Source: JALOAT01 sp041687015
Lineage (GTDB): Bacteria; Pseudomonadota; Gammaproteobacteria; Thiohalomonadales; Thiohalomonadaceae
NCBI GenBank assembly: GCA_041687015.1
Contig: JAWLCT010000009.1
Location: forward strand, 1 to 64,000
Length of the DNA: 64,000 nt
Direction of reading: 5' to 3'
Shown: one piece after another, positions 18,819-28,182 of the stretch
Numbering within the stretch: the stretch's first letter is position 1
Layout of the letters: each line of letters opens with the position of its first letter
The notes under the pieces: generated by a model
The model's database searches: none
Told to the model about the DNA's origin: nothing
What the model saw: the letters and a program-made list of their open reading frames with translations, nothing else
Program-made: the position numbers and the translations under genes

Positions 18819-21533
18819 TTGAACAGGCACACCGAAAACTTGCCCGCGGAAGCGCCGGTCCCGGCCCACGCCTGGGACGTCGAAGCACTGTTTGCGCATT
18901 TCCAGTCCTCCCGTGAGGGATTGAGCAGCGCCGCCGCCGGCGAACGCCTGCACACGTACGGACCCAACCGCCTGCCGCCGCCCGCCCGCCGTACGGCGCT
19001 GATGCGCTTTCTGCTGCAGTTCCACAACGTCCTCATTTATCTGCTGCTCGGCTCGTCGGTCATCACGGCGATGCTGGGGGAGTGGGTGGATACGGGCGTG
19101 ATCATCGGCGTGGTGGTCATCAACGCCATCGTGGGTTTTCTCCAGGAAGGCAAGGCCGAGAAGGCGCTCGAGGCGGTAAGCGGTCTGCTCACGCCGACCT
19201 GCACCGTGCTGCGTGACGGCGGCCGTCGCACGCTGCCTGCGGAGGAGCTGGTGCCCGGTGACGTGGTCTTCCTCCAGTCCGGTGACCGGGTGCCCGCGGA
19301 TTTGCGCTTGTTTCATTCCCGGGAACTGCGCGTGGAAGAGGCCGCACTGACCGGCGAATCGGTGCCGGTGGAAAAGAACACCGCTGCGGTCGCGGAACCT
19401 GCCCCCGTCGGCGACCGGCTCGGCATGGCCTATACGGGAACGCTGGTTACCTACGGGCAAGGCAGCGGCCTGGTGGTGGGCACCGGTGAGCAAACCGAAC
19501 TCGGCCGCATCAGCAAGCTGCTCAAGGAAGTGCGTACGCTCACCACACCGCTGCTCCGCCAGATGGACCATTTCGGCCATTGGCTGACCTGGGCGATTCT
19601 CGCCATTGCGGCGGCCACGTTCAGTTTCGGTTACTACCTGCGCGACGTGGAATTGCGCGACAGCTTTCTCGCCGCCGTGGGTCTGGCCGTCGCCGCCATC
19701 CCGGAAGGCTTACCGGCGATCATCACCATCACCCTTGCCATCGGCGTGCAACGCCTGGCGCGTCGCCATGCCATCATCCGCCGGCTGCCGGCGGTGGAAA
19801 CGCTGGGCGCGGTCACGGTCATTTGCACGGACAAAACGGGCACGCTCACCCGCAATGAGATGACCGTGGCGCGGGTTTCCGTTGCGGAGGGCGACTGGCG
19901 CGTGACCGGGGTCGGTTATGCCCCTGCCGGCGACCTGGTCTCGCTGGCGAACGGGGCGGGCGGCGACACCGTGGAGGAATTGGCACGCGCCGGCCTGCTC
20001 TGCAATGAGGCGGGCCTGGACAGGAATGCCGACGGTGTGTGGCGCGTGCACGGCGATCCCACGGAAGGCGCCCTGGTCGTGCTCGCCGCCAAGTTGGGCT
20101 TCAACCCGGCCACCGAACGCAGGCACTACCCGCGTACCGATGTGATTCCCTTCGAGTCACAGCACAAGTTCATGGCCAGCCTGCATCATGATCACGAAGG
20201 CCATGGCTACGTGTTCGTGAAGGGGGCGCCTGAACGTGTGCTTGGTATGTGCGATCGCGAACGTTATGGCGGGAATGTCCGCGCCATCCGCACCGACGAA
20301 TGGAAAAGCAAGTTGGATGCGCTTGCGAGCGAAGGTCACCGTGTTCTTGCGGTCGCAACGCTGCCCACCGAGCCCAGTCGGATGGAACTCAATTTCCCCG
20401 ATGTTCAAACGGGACTGATCTTGCTGGGCCTGGTGGGCATCATCGACCCGCCGCGGGAAGAAGCCATCGAATCCGTCGCGTTGTGTCGTAGCGCCGGTAT
20501 CCGGGTGAAGATGATCACCGGCGACCATGCGGCTACGGCCACGAGCATCGCCGCGCAACTCGGCATAGGAGATGGGCGACCCGCCCTCACCGGGGCGGAT
20601 TTGGAACACCTCGATGGTGAGGCCCTGGAACGGGCCGCGTTGGAAACCGATGTGTTCGCGCGGACCAGCCCCGAACACAAGTTGCGTCTGGTCGAGGCGC
20701 TGCAGCGTCGCGGTGAGGTGACGGCCATGACCGGCGATGGCGTGAACGATGCGCCGGCACTCAAGCGCGCGGACGTGGGTGTCGCCATGGGCCGCAAGGG
20801 GACCGATGCGGCACGCGAAGCCTCCCAGATGGTGCTCACCGACGACAACTTCGCCACCATCGTGCATGCGGTGGAGGAGGGGCGCACCATCCACGACAAC
20901 CTGACCAAGGCCATTCTGTTCGTGTTGCCCACCAACATGGGGCAGGCCAGCGTCATCATCACGGCCATCCTGTTCGGCATGGTCATGCCGATCACCCCGG
21001 TACAGATCCTGTGGGTGAACATGGTTTCCGCGGTGACGCTCGCACTGGTACTGGCCTTCGAACCGGGGGAGGCGGGCGTGATGCGCAGGCCGCCACGGGA
21101 TCCACGCGCGCCCATCATATCGCCCATGCTGATATGGCGCGTGCTGTTCGTGTCGCTGATCCTCGTGGTGGGCTCGCTGGTGGTGTTTCAGTGGGAGCTT
21201 GCCGATGACGCCACCCTGGAGGCGGCGCGGGTCGCGACCGTGAATACGCTGGTCATGGGACAGGTGTTCTATCTGTTCAGTGCCCGCTACGTGTTTGCTT
21301 CCAGTTTCCACCGGGGCGCCCTGACCGGCAACCCGGCCCTGTGGCCGGCCATCGGTGTGATCCTCGGTCTGCAACTGCTGTTCACGTACTTCGAGCCCAT
21401 GGAGCTGTTGTTCGGCACCGACGCCATCGATGTCTGGGCCTGGTTACGCACGCTGGTGGTCGGGTTCCTCGTGTTCCTCGTGGTGGAGGTGGAAAAGTGG
21501 GTGATGCGACGGCTTCGGCGTGTGGAAGCCTGA
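18819..21533 (+). CDS. P-type cation-transporting ATPase (P2, CtpF-like)
   Basis: TTG 18819 is preferred as start because AAGGA ends five bases upstream; an earlier in-frame TTG at 18789 has no such site. The 904-residue protein has an N-terminal cation-ATPase domain, actuator loop (TGES), the PEGLP ion-site helix, the phosphorylated Asp338 in DKTGTLT, and the hinge MTGDGVNDAPALK. Helix 6 reads LWVNMVSAVTLAL, where SERCA-type pumps have an Asp after the Thr/Ser, so the ion site differs from classical Ca2+ pumps and resembles CtpF-type enzymes. Ca2+, Na+ or another cation could be exported; its position behind mrp suggests a role in ion homeostasis. Confidence 0.88.
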   Translation: MNRHTENLPAEAPVPAHAWDVEALFAHFQSSREGLSSAAAGERLHTYGPNRLPPPARRTALMRFLLQFHNVLIYLLLGSSVITAMLGEWVDTGVIIGVVVINAIVGFLQEGKAEKALEAVSGLLTPTCTVLRDGGRRTLPAEELVPGDVVFLQSGDRVPADLRLFHSRELRVEEAALTGESVPVEKNTAAVAEPAPVGDRLGMAYTGTLVTYGQGSGLVVGTGEQTELGRISKLLKEVRTLTTPLLRQMDHFGHWLTWAILAIAAATFSFGYYLRDVELRDSFLAAVGLAVAAIPEGLPAIITITLAIGVQRLARRHAIIRRLPAVETLGAVTVICTDKTGTLTRNEMTVARVSVAEGDWRVTGVGYAPAGDLVSLANGAGGDTVEELARAGLLCNEAGLDRNADGVWRVHGDPTEGALVVLAAKLGFNPATERRHYPRTDVIPFESQHKFMASLHHDHEGHGYVFVKGAPERVLGMCDRERYGGNVRAIRTDEWKSKLDALASEGHRVLAVATLPTEPSRMELNFPDVQTGLILLGLVGIIDPPREEAIESVALCRSAGIRVKMITGDHAATATSIAAQLGIGDGRPALTGADLEHLDGEALERAALETDVFARTSPEHKLRLVEALQRRGEVTAMTGDGVNDAPALKRADVGVAMGRKGTDAAREASQMVLTDDNFATIVHAVEEGRTIHDNLTKAILFVLPTNMGQASVIITAILFGMVMPITPVQILWVNMVSAVTLALVLAFEPGEAGVMRRPPRDPRAPIISPMLIWRVLFVSLILVVGSLVVFQWELADDATLEAARVATVNTLVMGQVFYLFSARYVFASSFHRGALTGNPALWPAIGVILGLQLLFTYFEPMELLFGTDAIDVWAWLRTLVVGFLVFLVVEVEKWVMRRLRRVEA

Positions 21534-21606
21534 ACAGCCTGCCTGAGGGGAAAGGGATGCGACGGCGTTTGGCCGAGCTGCAATGTCCCGGAACAGAGGA
21601 GTGCTT

Positions 21607-22458
21607 GTGCGTAATCTGTTGGGACGCATGGAAAACGCACCGCGTTGGCTGAAGTTCGGCATCGTGGTGGGACTGGTCTTGCTGCTCGATCTGGTGAGCC
21701 ATCTCACCCCGGACGGATTTTCGTTTTCCGTTTTCTATGTCCTGCCGGTGGTCCTCGCGGCATGGTGGGGCGGAATTCGCATGGCCTACACCATCGCCGT
21801 GCTTGCGGCGCTGGCCATACTGCATTCCGGGCAGTGGGTTCCCCTCTATGAGGAGCGGCCCTGGATCAGGTATTGGAACGGGTTCTCGCCCTTTCTCCTG
21901 TTCGTGATGATTCTCCATTTGGCGCTCGCCTTGCGGACACGCCTGGATGTGGAGCGTGAGCGGGCCCAGCGTGACGGGCTGACCGGGCTGCTCAACATGC
22001 CGGCCTTCATGCTGCAAGCGGAAGAGGAAATCGCCAGGGCGCGGCGCTTCGGCCGCCCCTTCGGCGTGGCGTTCATGGACCTTGATAACTTCAAGGAAGT
22101 GAATGACAGTCGGGGTCATCTCGCGGGTGATCAGGTCCTGCGCGCGGTGGCGGACGGCATGCGTCACGTCTTGCGCGAGTCCGACGTGCTGGCTCGCGCC
22201 GGCGGTGACGAGTTCGTGGTCTTGCTGCCGGAAGCGGGGCCGCAAGGCGCGAAAGCGGCGGTGGAATCCCTGCGCGACGCACTGCTCAAGACCATGGCCG
22301 AACTGGAATGTCCGGTAACCTTCAGTATCGGCCTGGTGGTATTCACCACTCCGCCGGCGGACGTCGAGAGCATGGTACGGTTGGCCGATAAACTCATGTA
22401 CGAAGTCAAACAAGGCGGCAAGAACGCCATCCATTCCGCCGTGTTCGAAGGGCCTTGA
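21607..22458 (+). CDS. Membrane diguanylate cyclase (GGDEF)
   Basis: Start taken at GTG 21607, five bases after GAGGAG. The 283-residue protein has about four membrane helices in the first ~115 residues and a complete GGDEF domain (DGLTGLLN, MDLDNFKEVND, AGGDEFV). An inhibitory RxxD site (RESD) lies five residues before GGDEF, the canonical product-inhibition arrangement. It should make cyclic di-GMP in response to an unknown membrane or ligand signal. Confidence 0.9.
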   Translation: MRNLLGRMENAPRWLKFGIVVGLVLLLDLVSHLTPDGFSFSVFYVLPVVLAAWWGGIRMAYTIAVLAALAILHSGQWVPLYEERPWIRYWNGFSPFLLFVMILHLALALRTRLDVERERAQRDGLTGLLNMPAFMLQAEEEIARARRFGRPFGVAFMDLDNFKEVNDSRGHLAGDQVLRAVADGMRHVLRESDVLARAGGDEFVVLLPEAGPQGAKAAVESLRDALLKTMAELECPVTFSIGLVVFTTPPADVESMVRLADKLMYEVKQGGKNAIHSAVFEGP

Positions 22459-22491
22459 ACCTTGCTTACCCGAGTGCATCGACAATCACCT

Positions 22492-22974
22492 GTGAAACTA
22501 CGTGCAGCCACCGCCAGTGATTACGAGGCCATCGTCCGACTGGTACCAAGTCGCGACGAACTGTTTCTTGTTTATCCCAAGGGTCGGCATCCATTTTCGG
22601 TGAGTCAGCTCAAGGTGCTGGCCGACAGTCGGCTCGATCTGACGGTGGCGGTCAGCGCTGACGAGGTGGTTGGTTTCGCCAATCTTTACGACCTGCGGCC
22701 TGGCCAGTGGGTGTTCATCGGCAACGTGGTGGTGAGCCCCGCGCGGCGCGGCGAGGGACTTGGTCGGATTCTCGTCAAGCACATGGTGGCGCTGGCTTTC
22801 GAAAAATACACCGTCGAGGAAGTCCGGATTTCGGTGTTCGGTGGGAACACCCCCGCGCTGTTGCTTTACTCGGGACTCGGTTTCGAACCCTATGCGATCG
22901 AGGAGCGGCAGCATCCATCGGGCACGCGGATGGCGCTCATTCACATGAGACTCGACAAGGTGAAGGCCCCATGA
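22492..22974 (+). CDS. GNAT family N-acetyltransferase
   Basis: Start set at GTG 22492, where the usual GNAT opening (KLRAATASDYEAIVRL) begins; in-frame TTG 22462 or GTG 22474 are possible. The 160-residue product has the acetyl-CoA binding block VVVSPARRGEGLGRILV (motif A, R/QxxGxG) and motif B SVFGGNTPALLLYSGLGFEPY. The substrate cannot be told; RimI-like and small-molecule acetylases share this layout. Its stop overlaps the ybaK start as ATGA. Confidence 0.85.
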   Translation: MKLRAATASDYEAIVRLVPSRDELFLVYPKGRHPFSVSQLKVLADSRLDLTVAVSADEVVGFANLYDLRPGQWVFIGNVVVSPARRGEGLGRILVKHMVALAFEKYTVEEVRISVFGGNTPALLLYSGLGFEPYAIEERQHPSGTRMALIHMRLDKVKAP

Positions 22975-23438
22975 CGCCCTGCATCAAGGTGGCGAAGAAG
23001 GCAGCGATTGCGCACAGGATCCATGAGTACCGGCATGATCCCACCGTTCAGTCCTACGGGCTGGAGGCGGCGGAAATGCTGGGCGTTGCGCAGGAACGTG
23101 TGTTCAAGACCCTGGTCGTGGCGCTTGACGCCGGCACGTTGGCGGTCGGTGTCCTTCCGGTCTCCGCCATGCTGAGCATGAAACAGCTGGCAAAGGCGGC
23201 GGGCGTGAAGAAAGCGGAAATGGCCGATAAACCGACGGCGGAACGCGCGACCGGCTACGTGCTGGGCGGGATCAGTCCGCTGGGGCAGAAGAAACGGCTC
23301 AAGACCTTCATCGATGGGTCGGCGGCGGGGCACGCGACCATTTTTGTCAGTGCAGGACGCCGGGGACTCGAGATCGAACTGAGTCCCCATGACCTCAAAC
23401 GACTCACCGGTGGGATATTCGCCGATATCTCCCAGTGA
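22971..23438 (+). CDS. ybaK: Cys-tRNA(Pro)/Cys-tRNA(Cys) deacylase YbaK
   Basis: ATG 22971 overlaps the preceding stop. The 155-residue protein is the YbaK/EbsC editing domain: YGLEAAEMLGV, RVFKTLVV with the conserved Lys, and GGISPLGQKKRLKTFID with the GxSPxG loop. It hydrolyses cysteine mischarged on tRNA(Pro) in trans to prolyl-tRNA synthetase. Length and motifs are normal. Confidence 0.92.
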   Translation: MTPCIKVAKKAAIAHRIHEYRHDPTVQSYGLEAAEMLGVAQERVFKTLVVALDAGTLAVGVLPVSAMLSMKQLAKAAGVKKAEMADKPTAERATGYVLGGISPLGQKKRLKTFIDGSAAGHATIFVSAGRRGLEIELSPHDLKRLTGGIFADISQ

Positions 23439-23456
23439 AAAGCGAAAAGGCGCGGC

Positions 23457-24383
23457 TCACGTTTCCCAGCGGGACAGAATGTGCTCGGCTTGATTGAAGG
23501 CCAGACCGAGCACATGCACCGGGTTGGCCTTGCCCTTGAGCCTGATCTCGCGCTGCACACCCTTGCGGTATTCGGGCGGGAGTTGCAGGTAGGCGCTTTC
23601 ACTCAGGACGATGTCCGCTTCGATTTCCTTGCTTGCCGTTTCCAGGCGGAAGGCCGTGTTCACCGAATCGCCGAGCGCAGTGTTTTCGTGGCCGACCGTC
23701 AGTGCGGCGAGGCCGGTGTTGATACCGACGCCGATGCGCAGGGGGTGATCGAGCTCCGGAAAATCGTCGTTCAGCTTCGCGGTGCTCGTGCCGATCAGAC
23801 AGGCCGTGCGCAGCGCATCCCGGACGTTCTGACGGGCATCGCCGCTTTCCCAGCGGGCGAACACACAATCACCGATGAATTTGTCCACCACGCCGCGGTG
23901 ATGCTCGATGATGTCACTCACGCTATGGAACCACTGGTTCATCACCCGGGTGAGCTGCTGAATGGTCAGGCGTTCGGAGATGCTGGTAAAGCCCCGGATA
24001 TCAGCCACCAGGATGGTGATTTCGCCGATGAGCGGATGGTCCATGACCACCGTCGCCTGTAGCGACTCAGCACTCGCGGTGTCCGTGGTGGGCGACGCCT
24101 GTTCGAAAACCAGTTCGGTGCCGCCGATGAGGATGCGATCGCCGTCGTGGAGCAGGGTGGGCGTGGTGATGCGCCGGTCGTTGAGCCAGCTCCCGTTGGA
24201 ACTGCCGCTGTCGATCAAGTAGTAATCCGCAGCACCGAGCTGCCGCACCATGGCGTGATTGCGGGACACCCGGAGATCGCTGAAGACGATCTGGTTATTC
24301 CTGTCCCGACCGATGGTGGTTACGCTGCCGCATGGCACCCGTTCGCGGCCTGCGTTGGTCGAAAAACTCAGAAAGGCCGTCAT
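23457..24383 (-). CDS. FHA domain-class III adenylate/guanylate cyclase
   Basis: ATG 24383 starts a typical FHA domain at once; the longer frame to 24446 overlaps the upstream gene. The 308-residue protein has an FHA domain (GRDRNNQIVFSDLRVSRNHA, then DSGSSNGSWLND) in residues ~1-100 and a class III cyclase domain in ~120-300. The cyclase keeps both metal Asp residues (LVADIRGFT, IGDCVFA) and the catalytic Asn/Arg pair (GDSVNTAFRLE), so it may be active. FHA domains bind phosphothreonine, suggesting kinase-dependent control; no Ser/Thr kinase is in the window. It follows the 24391 gene by seven bases. Confidence 0.88.
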   Translation of the reverse strand: MTAFLSFSTNAGRERVPCGSVTTIGRDRNNQIVFSDLRVSRNHAMVRQLGAADYYLIDSGSSNGSWLNDRRITTPTLLHDGDRILIGGTELVFEQASPTTDTASAESLQATVVMDHPLIGEITILVADIRGFTSISERLTIQQLTRVMNQWFHSVSDIIEHHRGVVDKFIGDCVFARWESGDARQNVRDALRTACLIGTSTAKLNDDFPELDHPLRIGVGINTGLAALTVGHENTALGDSVNTAFRLETASKEIEADIVLSESAYLQLPPEYRKGVQREIRLKGKANPVHVLGLAFNQAEHILSRWET

Positions 24384-24390
24384 GGCCTGG

Positions 24391-24744
24391 TCAGACCTGC
24401 GACAGCACGATGCCCAGCGCGCTGACGGAGAGCACCAACGCTGCAACGGCGATAACCAGCGACAGGGTATGACGCCGCGAGGTTTCGGCCAGCCCGGCGG
24501 AGATGCCCTGCAACTGTTCGATCATCTGCCGTACGAGGTTTGCCTGGGCGACTTCGGCGTTCTCCAAGGCTTCGATGCGCTGCAACAGGGCGGCAATCTG
24601 TTTGCGGGGGTCGTCATTGGGATCGACCTGCGCGGCGCGCGGCTGTGATTTCATCTGCTCCCACAGCTTGGTGGCAGTGGTGACCAGGGATGGAAGGACT
24701 TTGATGATTTCCTTCCAGGGGAGTGCTGCGACATGCACGGCCAT
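24391..24744 (-). CDS. Hypothetical coiled-coil protein with C-terminal membrane anchor
   Basis: Start chosen at ATG 24744 behind GGAGGGG; the upstream extension to 24867 is not supported. The 117-residue protein has a helical N-terminus (LPWKEIIKVLPSLVTTATKLW), a coiled coil (ALLQRIEALENAEVAQANLVRQ region) and a C-terminal hydrophobic helix (about 93-115), so it is likely tail-anchored. No family recognised. It lies seven bases upstream of the FHA-cyclase gene, in one operon, and may be its membrane partner. Confidence 0.65.
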   Translation of the reverse strand: MAVHVAALPWKEIIKVLPSLVTTATKLWEQMKSQPRAAQVDPNDDPRKQIAALLQRIEALENAEVAQANLVRQMIEQLQGISAGLAETSRRHTLSLVIAVAALVLSVSALGIVLSQV

Positions 24745-24960
24745 GGTGCCCCTCCGGTATTTGGTCCAGTTTATCAATCCTTGTATCGGGCGTCCGACCC
24801 CGTAAACCATTCCGGTCCGCCCGTTGCGGATTACCTGATTGCGACGCAATGGTCTAACGGTTTCCATGAGTATCGGTTAGAAGCGAGAACCGGGAAACAT
24901 ATTCGCAAACGGTATTTGCCTATGCTTGGTCCCTGGCAGTGGGGACGTGCAATACCGCGC

Positions 24961-27276
24961 ATGGACAAAGGCTATCGGGTTATTTATCAGGGAAGGCTCA
25001 GGCGGGGGCAGACCCGGTCCGGGGTGGCCGGGCGACTCTCGGAAACCCTGGGCAGGGACAGGGCTTTCTTCGAGACGCTGCTGGAAGGGCCAGAGCAGGT
25101 CCTGCTGAAGACGCCGTCGGAAGCCGATGCGCAGCGACTTGCGGAAATCTTCCGTCAGGCCGGGGCCGATGTGCGCCTCGAACGCCCCGAAGACGTGCCC
25201 TCGACCGCCTCGCCCGCGGCATCGGACCCGAACCCGGGGCATTTGAAACCCTCCGTTCCCCCTTCTTTCGGCCAGCGAGTCTGGCTGCTGCGTGCAGCGG
25301 CTGTGTTGCTAATCGTTTCGGCGCTGGCCGGCCTTGGCTTCACGCTGCTGGTGGTTTCTTTTTTCGTCCTGTCTTTTTCCTACACCTGGGTGTTAGGGCT
25401 ATTGCCGTGGCCGGCGGTCGTTGTGCCGGTTTATGTGGCCTTGTTGGCGGTTCTGGTGCTGATCATCGCCGGGCTGGCAAAGCCGTTCGTGCGGTTTCAA
25501 CCACGCCTGCCGGTCGCCGTCACCCTGGAACGCGTTAACGAACCCGTCTTGTTCGATTTCATCGCCTACGTATGCGAGGCGATCCGTGTCCCCTGTCCGA
25601 AAACCGTGTCCGTGGACATGTGCCCCTCCGTACGCGCGGGCGCAGCACCGGGGTCTGAACTCACCATCGGGCTGCCCGTGCTCGCCAGTGTCACCACCGC
25701 TGAACTGGGGGGCCTGGTGGCCCGGGCCGTCACGCTCCACATCGGCGGGGTCAGCGGGCGGCTGGGCCGATTCGTCGCGGGACTGGTGCATGTTCTGTAT
25801 GAAGCCGTACATGGCCGTGATCTGTTCGATCACGCCCTGCAGCGGGGTCTGCAATCACGCAATGTACTGCTTGTGCATCTGGCCCGCGAACTGAGCACGT
25901 TGCTGCGGCTGTCGCGGCGCATTCTCGCTTACCTGTTGAAGGAGGCCATCGGCACCAGCGCGGCGGCCATGCAGTCGATCGAATGGCATCGGGATCGGCA
26001 TCAGGCGTGGATTACCGGTGCCGGCGGGTTCAACCGCAGTCTCCGACTCATGCGCTTACTGCGTTTTGCCGCGGAGCGTAGCGAAGCGGCCCTGCGCGAT
26101 GCCTGGCAAAACGGTGGCGCCTTGCCGGCGGACCTCCCGCGGGCGCTGCAGCTGCGGTTGAAGGCGCTCGCCAGGCAATCCACGCTCGGCAAGATCATGG
26201 CGGCCGCCGAGGCAGAGCAGGAACCCGTTACGCAGTTCCATGTAGCGGACGGGGTGCGTATCGAACGTGTGGTCAAAAGCGGCATGGAACCGACGTTGTG
26301 CTGCGCCACACCGGCCAGCGCGCTGCTGCAAGGTTTTGCACTGCTTTCGCGGCGCGTCAGTGTGTTGTATTACCGTAATCAACTGCAGCTGCCCGTGACG
26401 CCCGGACGGCTTCAGTCGGCCCGCGATGCAAACCAACCTCTGTTGGACGCCATCAGTGGCGGTGCATTCACCGATACGATGTTCGTTGCCCCCGGACGCT
26501 TTCTGGATCGCGCGCGAACCACGACGGAACTGGTCGCGGCGACACGGGAATTCAACGCCAGGGTGCGCACCTCGGGCCAGCAGGCCGGACAGTCCGTCGC
26601 GCGCAACGGTGATCTCGGGAACAGCCTGATTGCGTCGCTGTTTGAGGAAGTGATGTTACGTGCCGGCCGATCGACGCGCGCCACAAGGGATCGTCTGGAG
26701 ACGGTGCAAATTCGTTGCCGTTCCCTCGAGGATGAGCTCGACAAGCACTACAAGGTTCTGGACGGCCATGGCGAGCTGGTTTCACGGCGCATCGCCAATG
26801 CCATCGTGCTACTGGAACGCCCCGAGACCGCAGCACGCCGGCCGGGCGCCCGGGCGCTGGCAGCCCGGGCCATCGGCCTGTGTGAGGCGCTGGACCGACT
26901 GCAGCAACAGATGGGTGTGCTGCGCGAACTGGAAACGCACCTGGCCGTGCTGGAGTTGCTGCTTACCCGCTGTCCCGACAGACCCGGCGCCGCGTTGAAG
27001 GACCGCATCGCCGAACAGCAGGCGGAGATAGGGTCGCGATTGACGGCTCTGCGGGTGGCGACCAAGCGTATGCGAAATCCGCTGGAAGACAACACCCACG
27101 TGTTCGAGCACGTCCGTGCCGGTTGGGTTCCTACCTCGGCGCGTTATGCCGAACTCGATGAGGCGAGCGTCGTGTTTACGGGGTTGCTGCGCCTGCGCCG
27201 AGGCATCATTGCGCGGCTCGTGATGCTCGCCAGGGCGGCGGAAGATGCGTGGGTGCGGGCGGAGGACGTCGCCTAG
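24961..27276 (+). CDS. Large membrane protein with degenerate M48 peptidase domain
   Basis: The frame is open from 24733, but ATG 24961 fits best, since an alpha/beta domain (GYRVIYQGRLRRGQ, about 70 residues) starts there. This 771-residue product then has two or three membrane helices (about residues 105-180), followed by an M48/HtpX-like region (PKTVSVDMCPSVRAGA, LTIGLPVLASVTTAELGGLVARA). Where active enzymes have HExxH this one reads ARAVTLHIGG (residues 254-263), so zinc binding is lost, while the third-ligand segment survives as IEWHRDRHQA (Glu341). The last ~150 residues are coiled coil. It looks like a pseudo-peptidase. It is divergent from the FHA-cyclase operon. Confidence 0.65.
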   Translation: MDKGYRVIYQGRLRRGQTRSGVAGRLSETLGRDRAFFETLLEGPEQVLLKTPSEADAQRLAEIFRQAGADVRLERPEDVPSTASPAASDPNPGHLKPSVPPSFGQRVWLLRAAAVLLIVSALAGLGFTLLVVSFFVLSFSYTWVLGLLPWPAVVVPVYVALLAVLVLIIAGLAKPFVRFQPRLPVAVTLERVNEPVLFDFIAYVCEAIRVPCPKTVSVDMCPSVRAGAAPGSELTIGLPVLASVTTAELGGLVARAVTLHIGGVSGRLGRFVAGLVHVLYEAVHGRDLFDHALQRGLQSRNVLLVHLARELSTLLRLSRRILAYLLKEAIGTSAAAMQSIEWHRDRHQAWITGAGGFNRSLRLMRLLRFAAERSEAALRDAWQNGGALPADLPRALQLRLKALARQSTLGKIMAAAEAEQEPVTQFHVADGVRIERVVKSGMEPTLCCATPASALLQGFALLSRRVSVLYYRNQLQLPVTPGRLQSARDANQPLLDAISGGAFTDTMFVAPGRFLDRARTTTELVAATREFNARVRTSGQQAGQSVARNGDLGNSLIASLFEEVMLRAGRSTRATRDRLETVQIRCRSLEDELDKHYKVLDGHGELVSRRIANAIVLLERPETAARRPGARALAARAIGLCEALDRLQQQMGVLRELETHLAVLELLLTRCPDRPGAALKDRIAEQQAEIGSRLTALRVATKRMRNPLEDNTHVFEHVRAGWVPTSARYAELDEASVVFTGLLRLRRGIIARLVMLARAAEDAWVRAEDVA

Positions 27277-27356
27277 CGCGATTACTGTGGACGGAGAGAG
27301 AGAGGCAGGGCGGGGGCGGGGACGACCACGGCCGACCCCCGCTCCGGTAAGGTTGC

Positions 27357-28016
27357 TTATTTCCCCGCGGTCTTGACGGTACTGAAACCGAGGATTTCCC
27401 AGTCCTGCATGCCGCCGCGATACCATTTGAGCTTTTCCGGCGGATAGCCCATGCCGAGCAGGAGTTTCAGATTGGTGGGTGACTGGCGGCACCACATGCC
27501 GTTGCAGAACATCACCAGTGTCTTGGCCTCGCTGAAGTCGTAGTCGGTACCGTTTTCCGTGGCGCCGAAGCGGTCGACCAGAATTTCCCCGACGCTGAAG
27601 GCGTCCACGCCATCCTGCCCTTCCATCAAGGTGTTCCAGGGGATGTTGACGGAACCGGGAATGGTGCCTTTTTCCACCCAGTCGGGTGTGCGCGAATCAA
27701 TCACGAGAATGGACGTATCACCATCGCTGGCGCGCTTGAGATAGTCGATCACTTCGACTTCGCCGATGGTTTCGACACCGGGCGCAATGGTCCCCGGCTG
27801 GATACAGGATGGCGGGCAGGCGCGCGACGTTTTCGCATATTCGGGCGTTACCGTCGCCTTCTGATCCTGATTGCGCTGGATGGTGAAAGGCTTGCCTGCG
27901 TGCATGACCTCCACCTTGTCCAAGGTCGGTGTGATTTTCACCGCAAGGTCCGCGGCGGTTGCGGAAAGGCTGACGCAGACGGCTATCGCCGCGAGGACTG
28001 ATGTCCTTGTGTTCAT
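27357..28016 (-). CDS. Periplasmic rhodanese-like protein
   Basis: ATG 28016 sits just behind AAGGA and opens a signal peptide (MNTRTSVLAAIAV, cleavage near ATA-AD). The 219-residue product carries one rhodanese domain (LVIDSRTPDW, IPGSVNIPWNTL) with active-site loop FCNGMWCRQS holding two cysteines rather than the usual single one. A pair Cys-Pro-Pro-Ser-Cys also occurs near residue 70. Such periplasmic rhodaneses are often found in sulfur-metabolising or oxidase-associated contexts; the sulfur donor is unknown. It is followed upstream in the same direction by a PhnD-like binding protein gene. Confidence 0.83.
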   Translation of the reverse strand: MNTRTSVLAAIAVCVSLSATAADLAVKITPTLDKVEVMHAGKPFTIQRNQDQKATVTPEYAKTSRACPPSCIQPGTIAPGVETIGEVEVIDYLKRASDGDTSILVIDSRTPDWVEKGTIPGSVNIPWNTLMEGQDGVDAFSVGEILVDRFGATENGTDYDFSEAKTLVMFCNGMWCRQSPTNLKLLLGMGYPPEKLKWYRGGMQDWEILGFSTVKTAGK

Positions 28017-28182
28017 CTGTTTATTCCTTGTTGAGCGTGATGATTGTTCCGACAAAGGCGCAAGTTTCACCTGTGCGCCCAGGGCAGGGAACAAGGAAAA
28101 AACGTATCGTTGTGGATGTGTGAATCCGAACACGCACTGGCCCGCATTGCGCTTGCGATGCCAGGCGTGTCGGTGAAGGGGC

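Noticed and set aside
27310..27342. GCGGGGG/CCCCCGC inverted repeat between convergent genes
   Set aside because: The stem is short, the loop is 19 bases and there is no T-run, so I do not call it a terminator.
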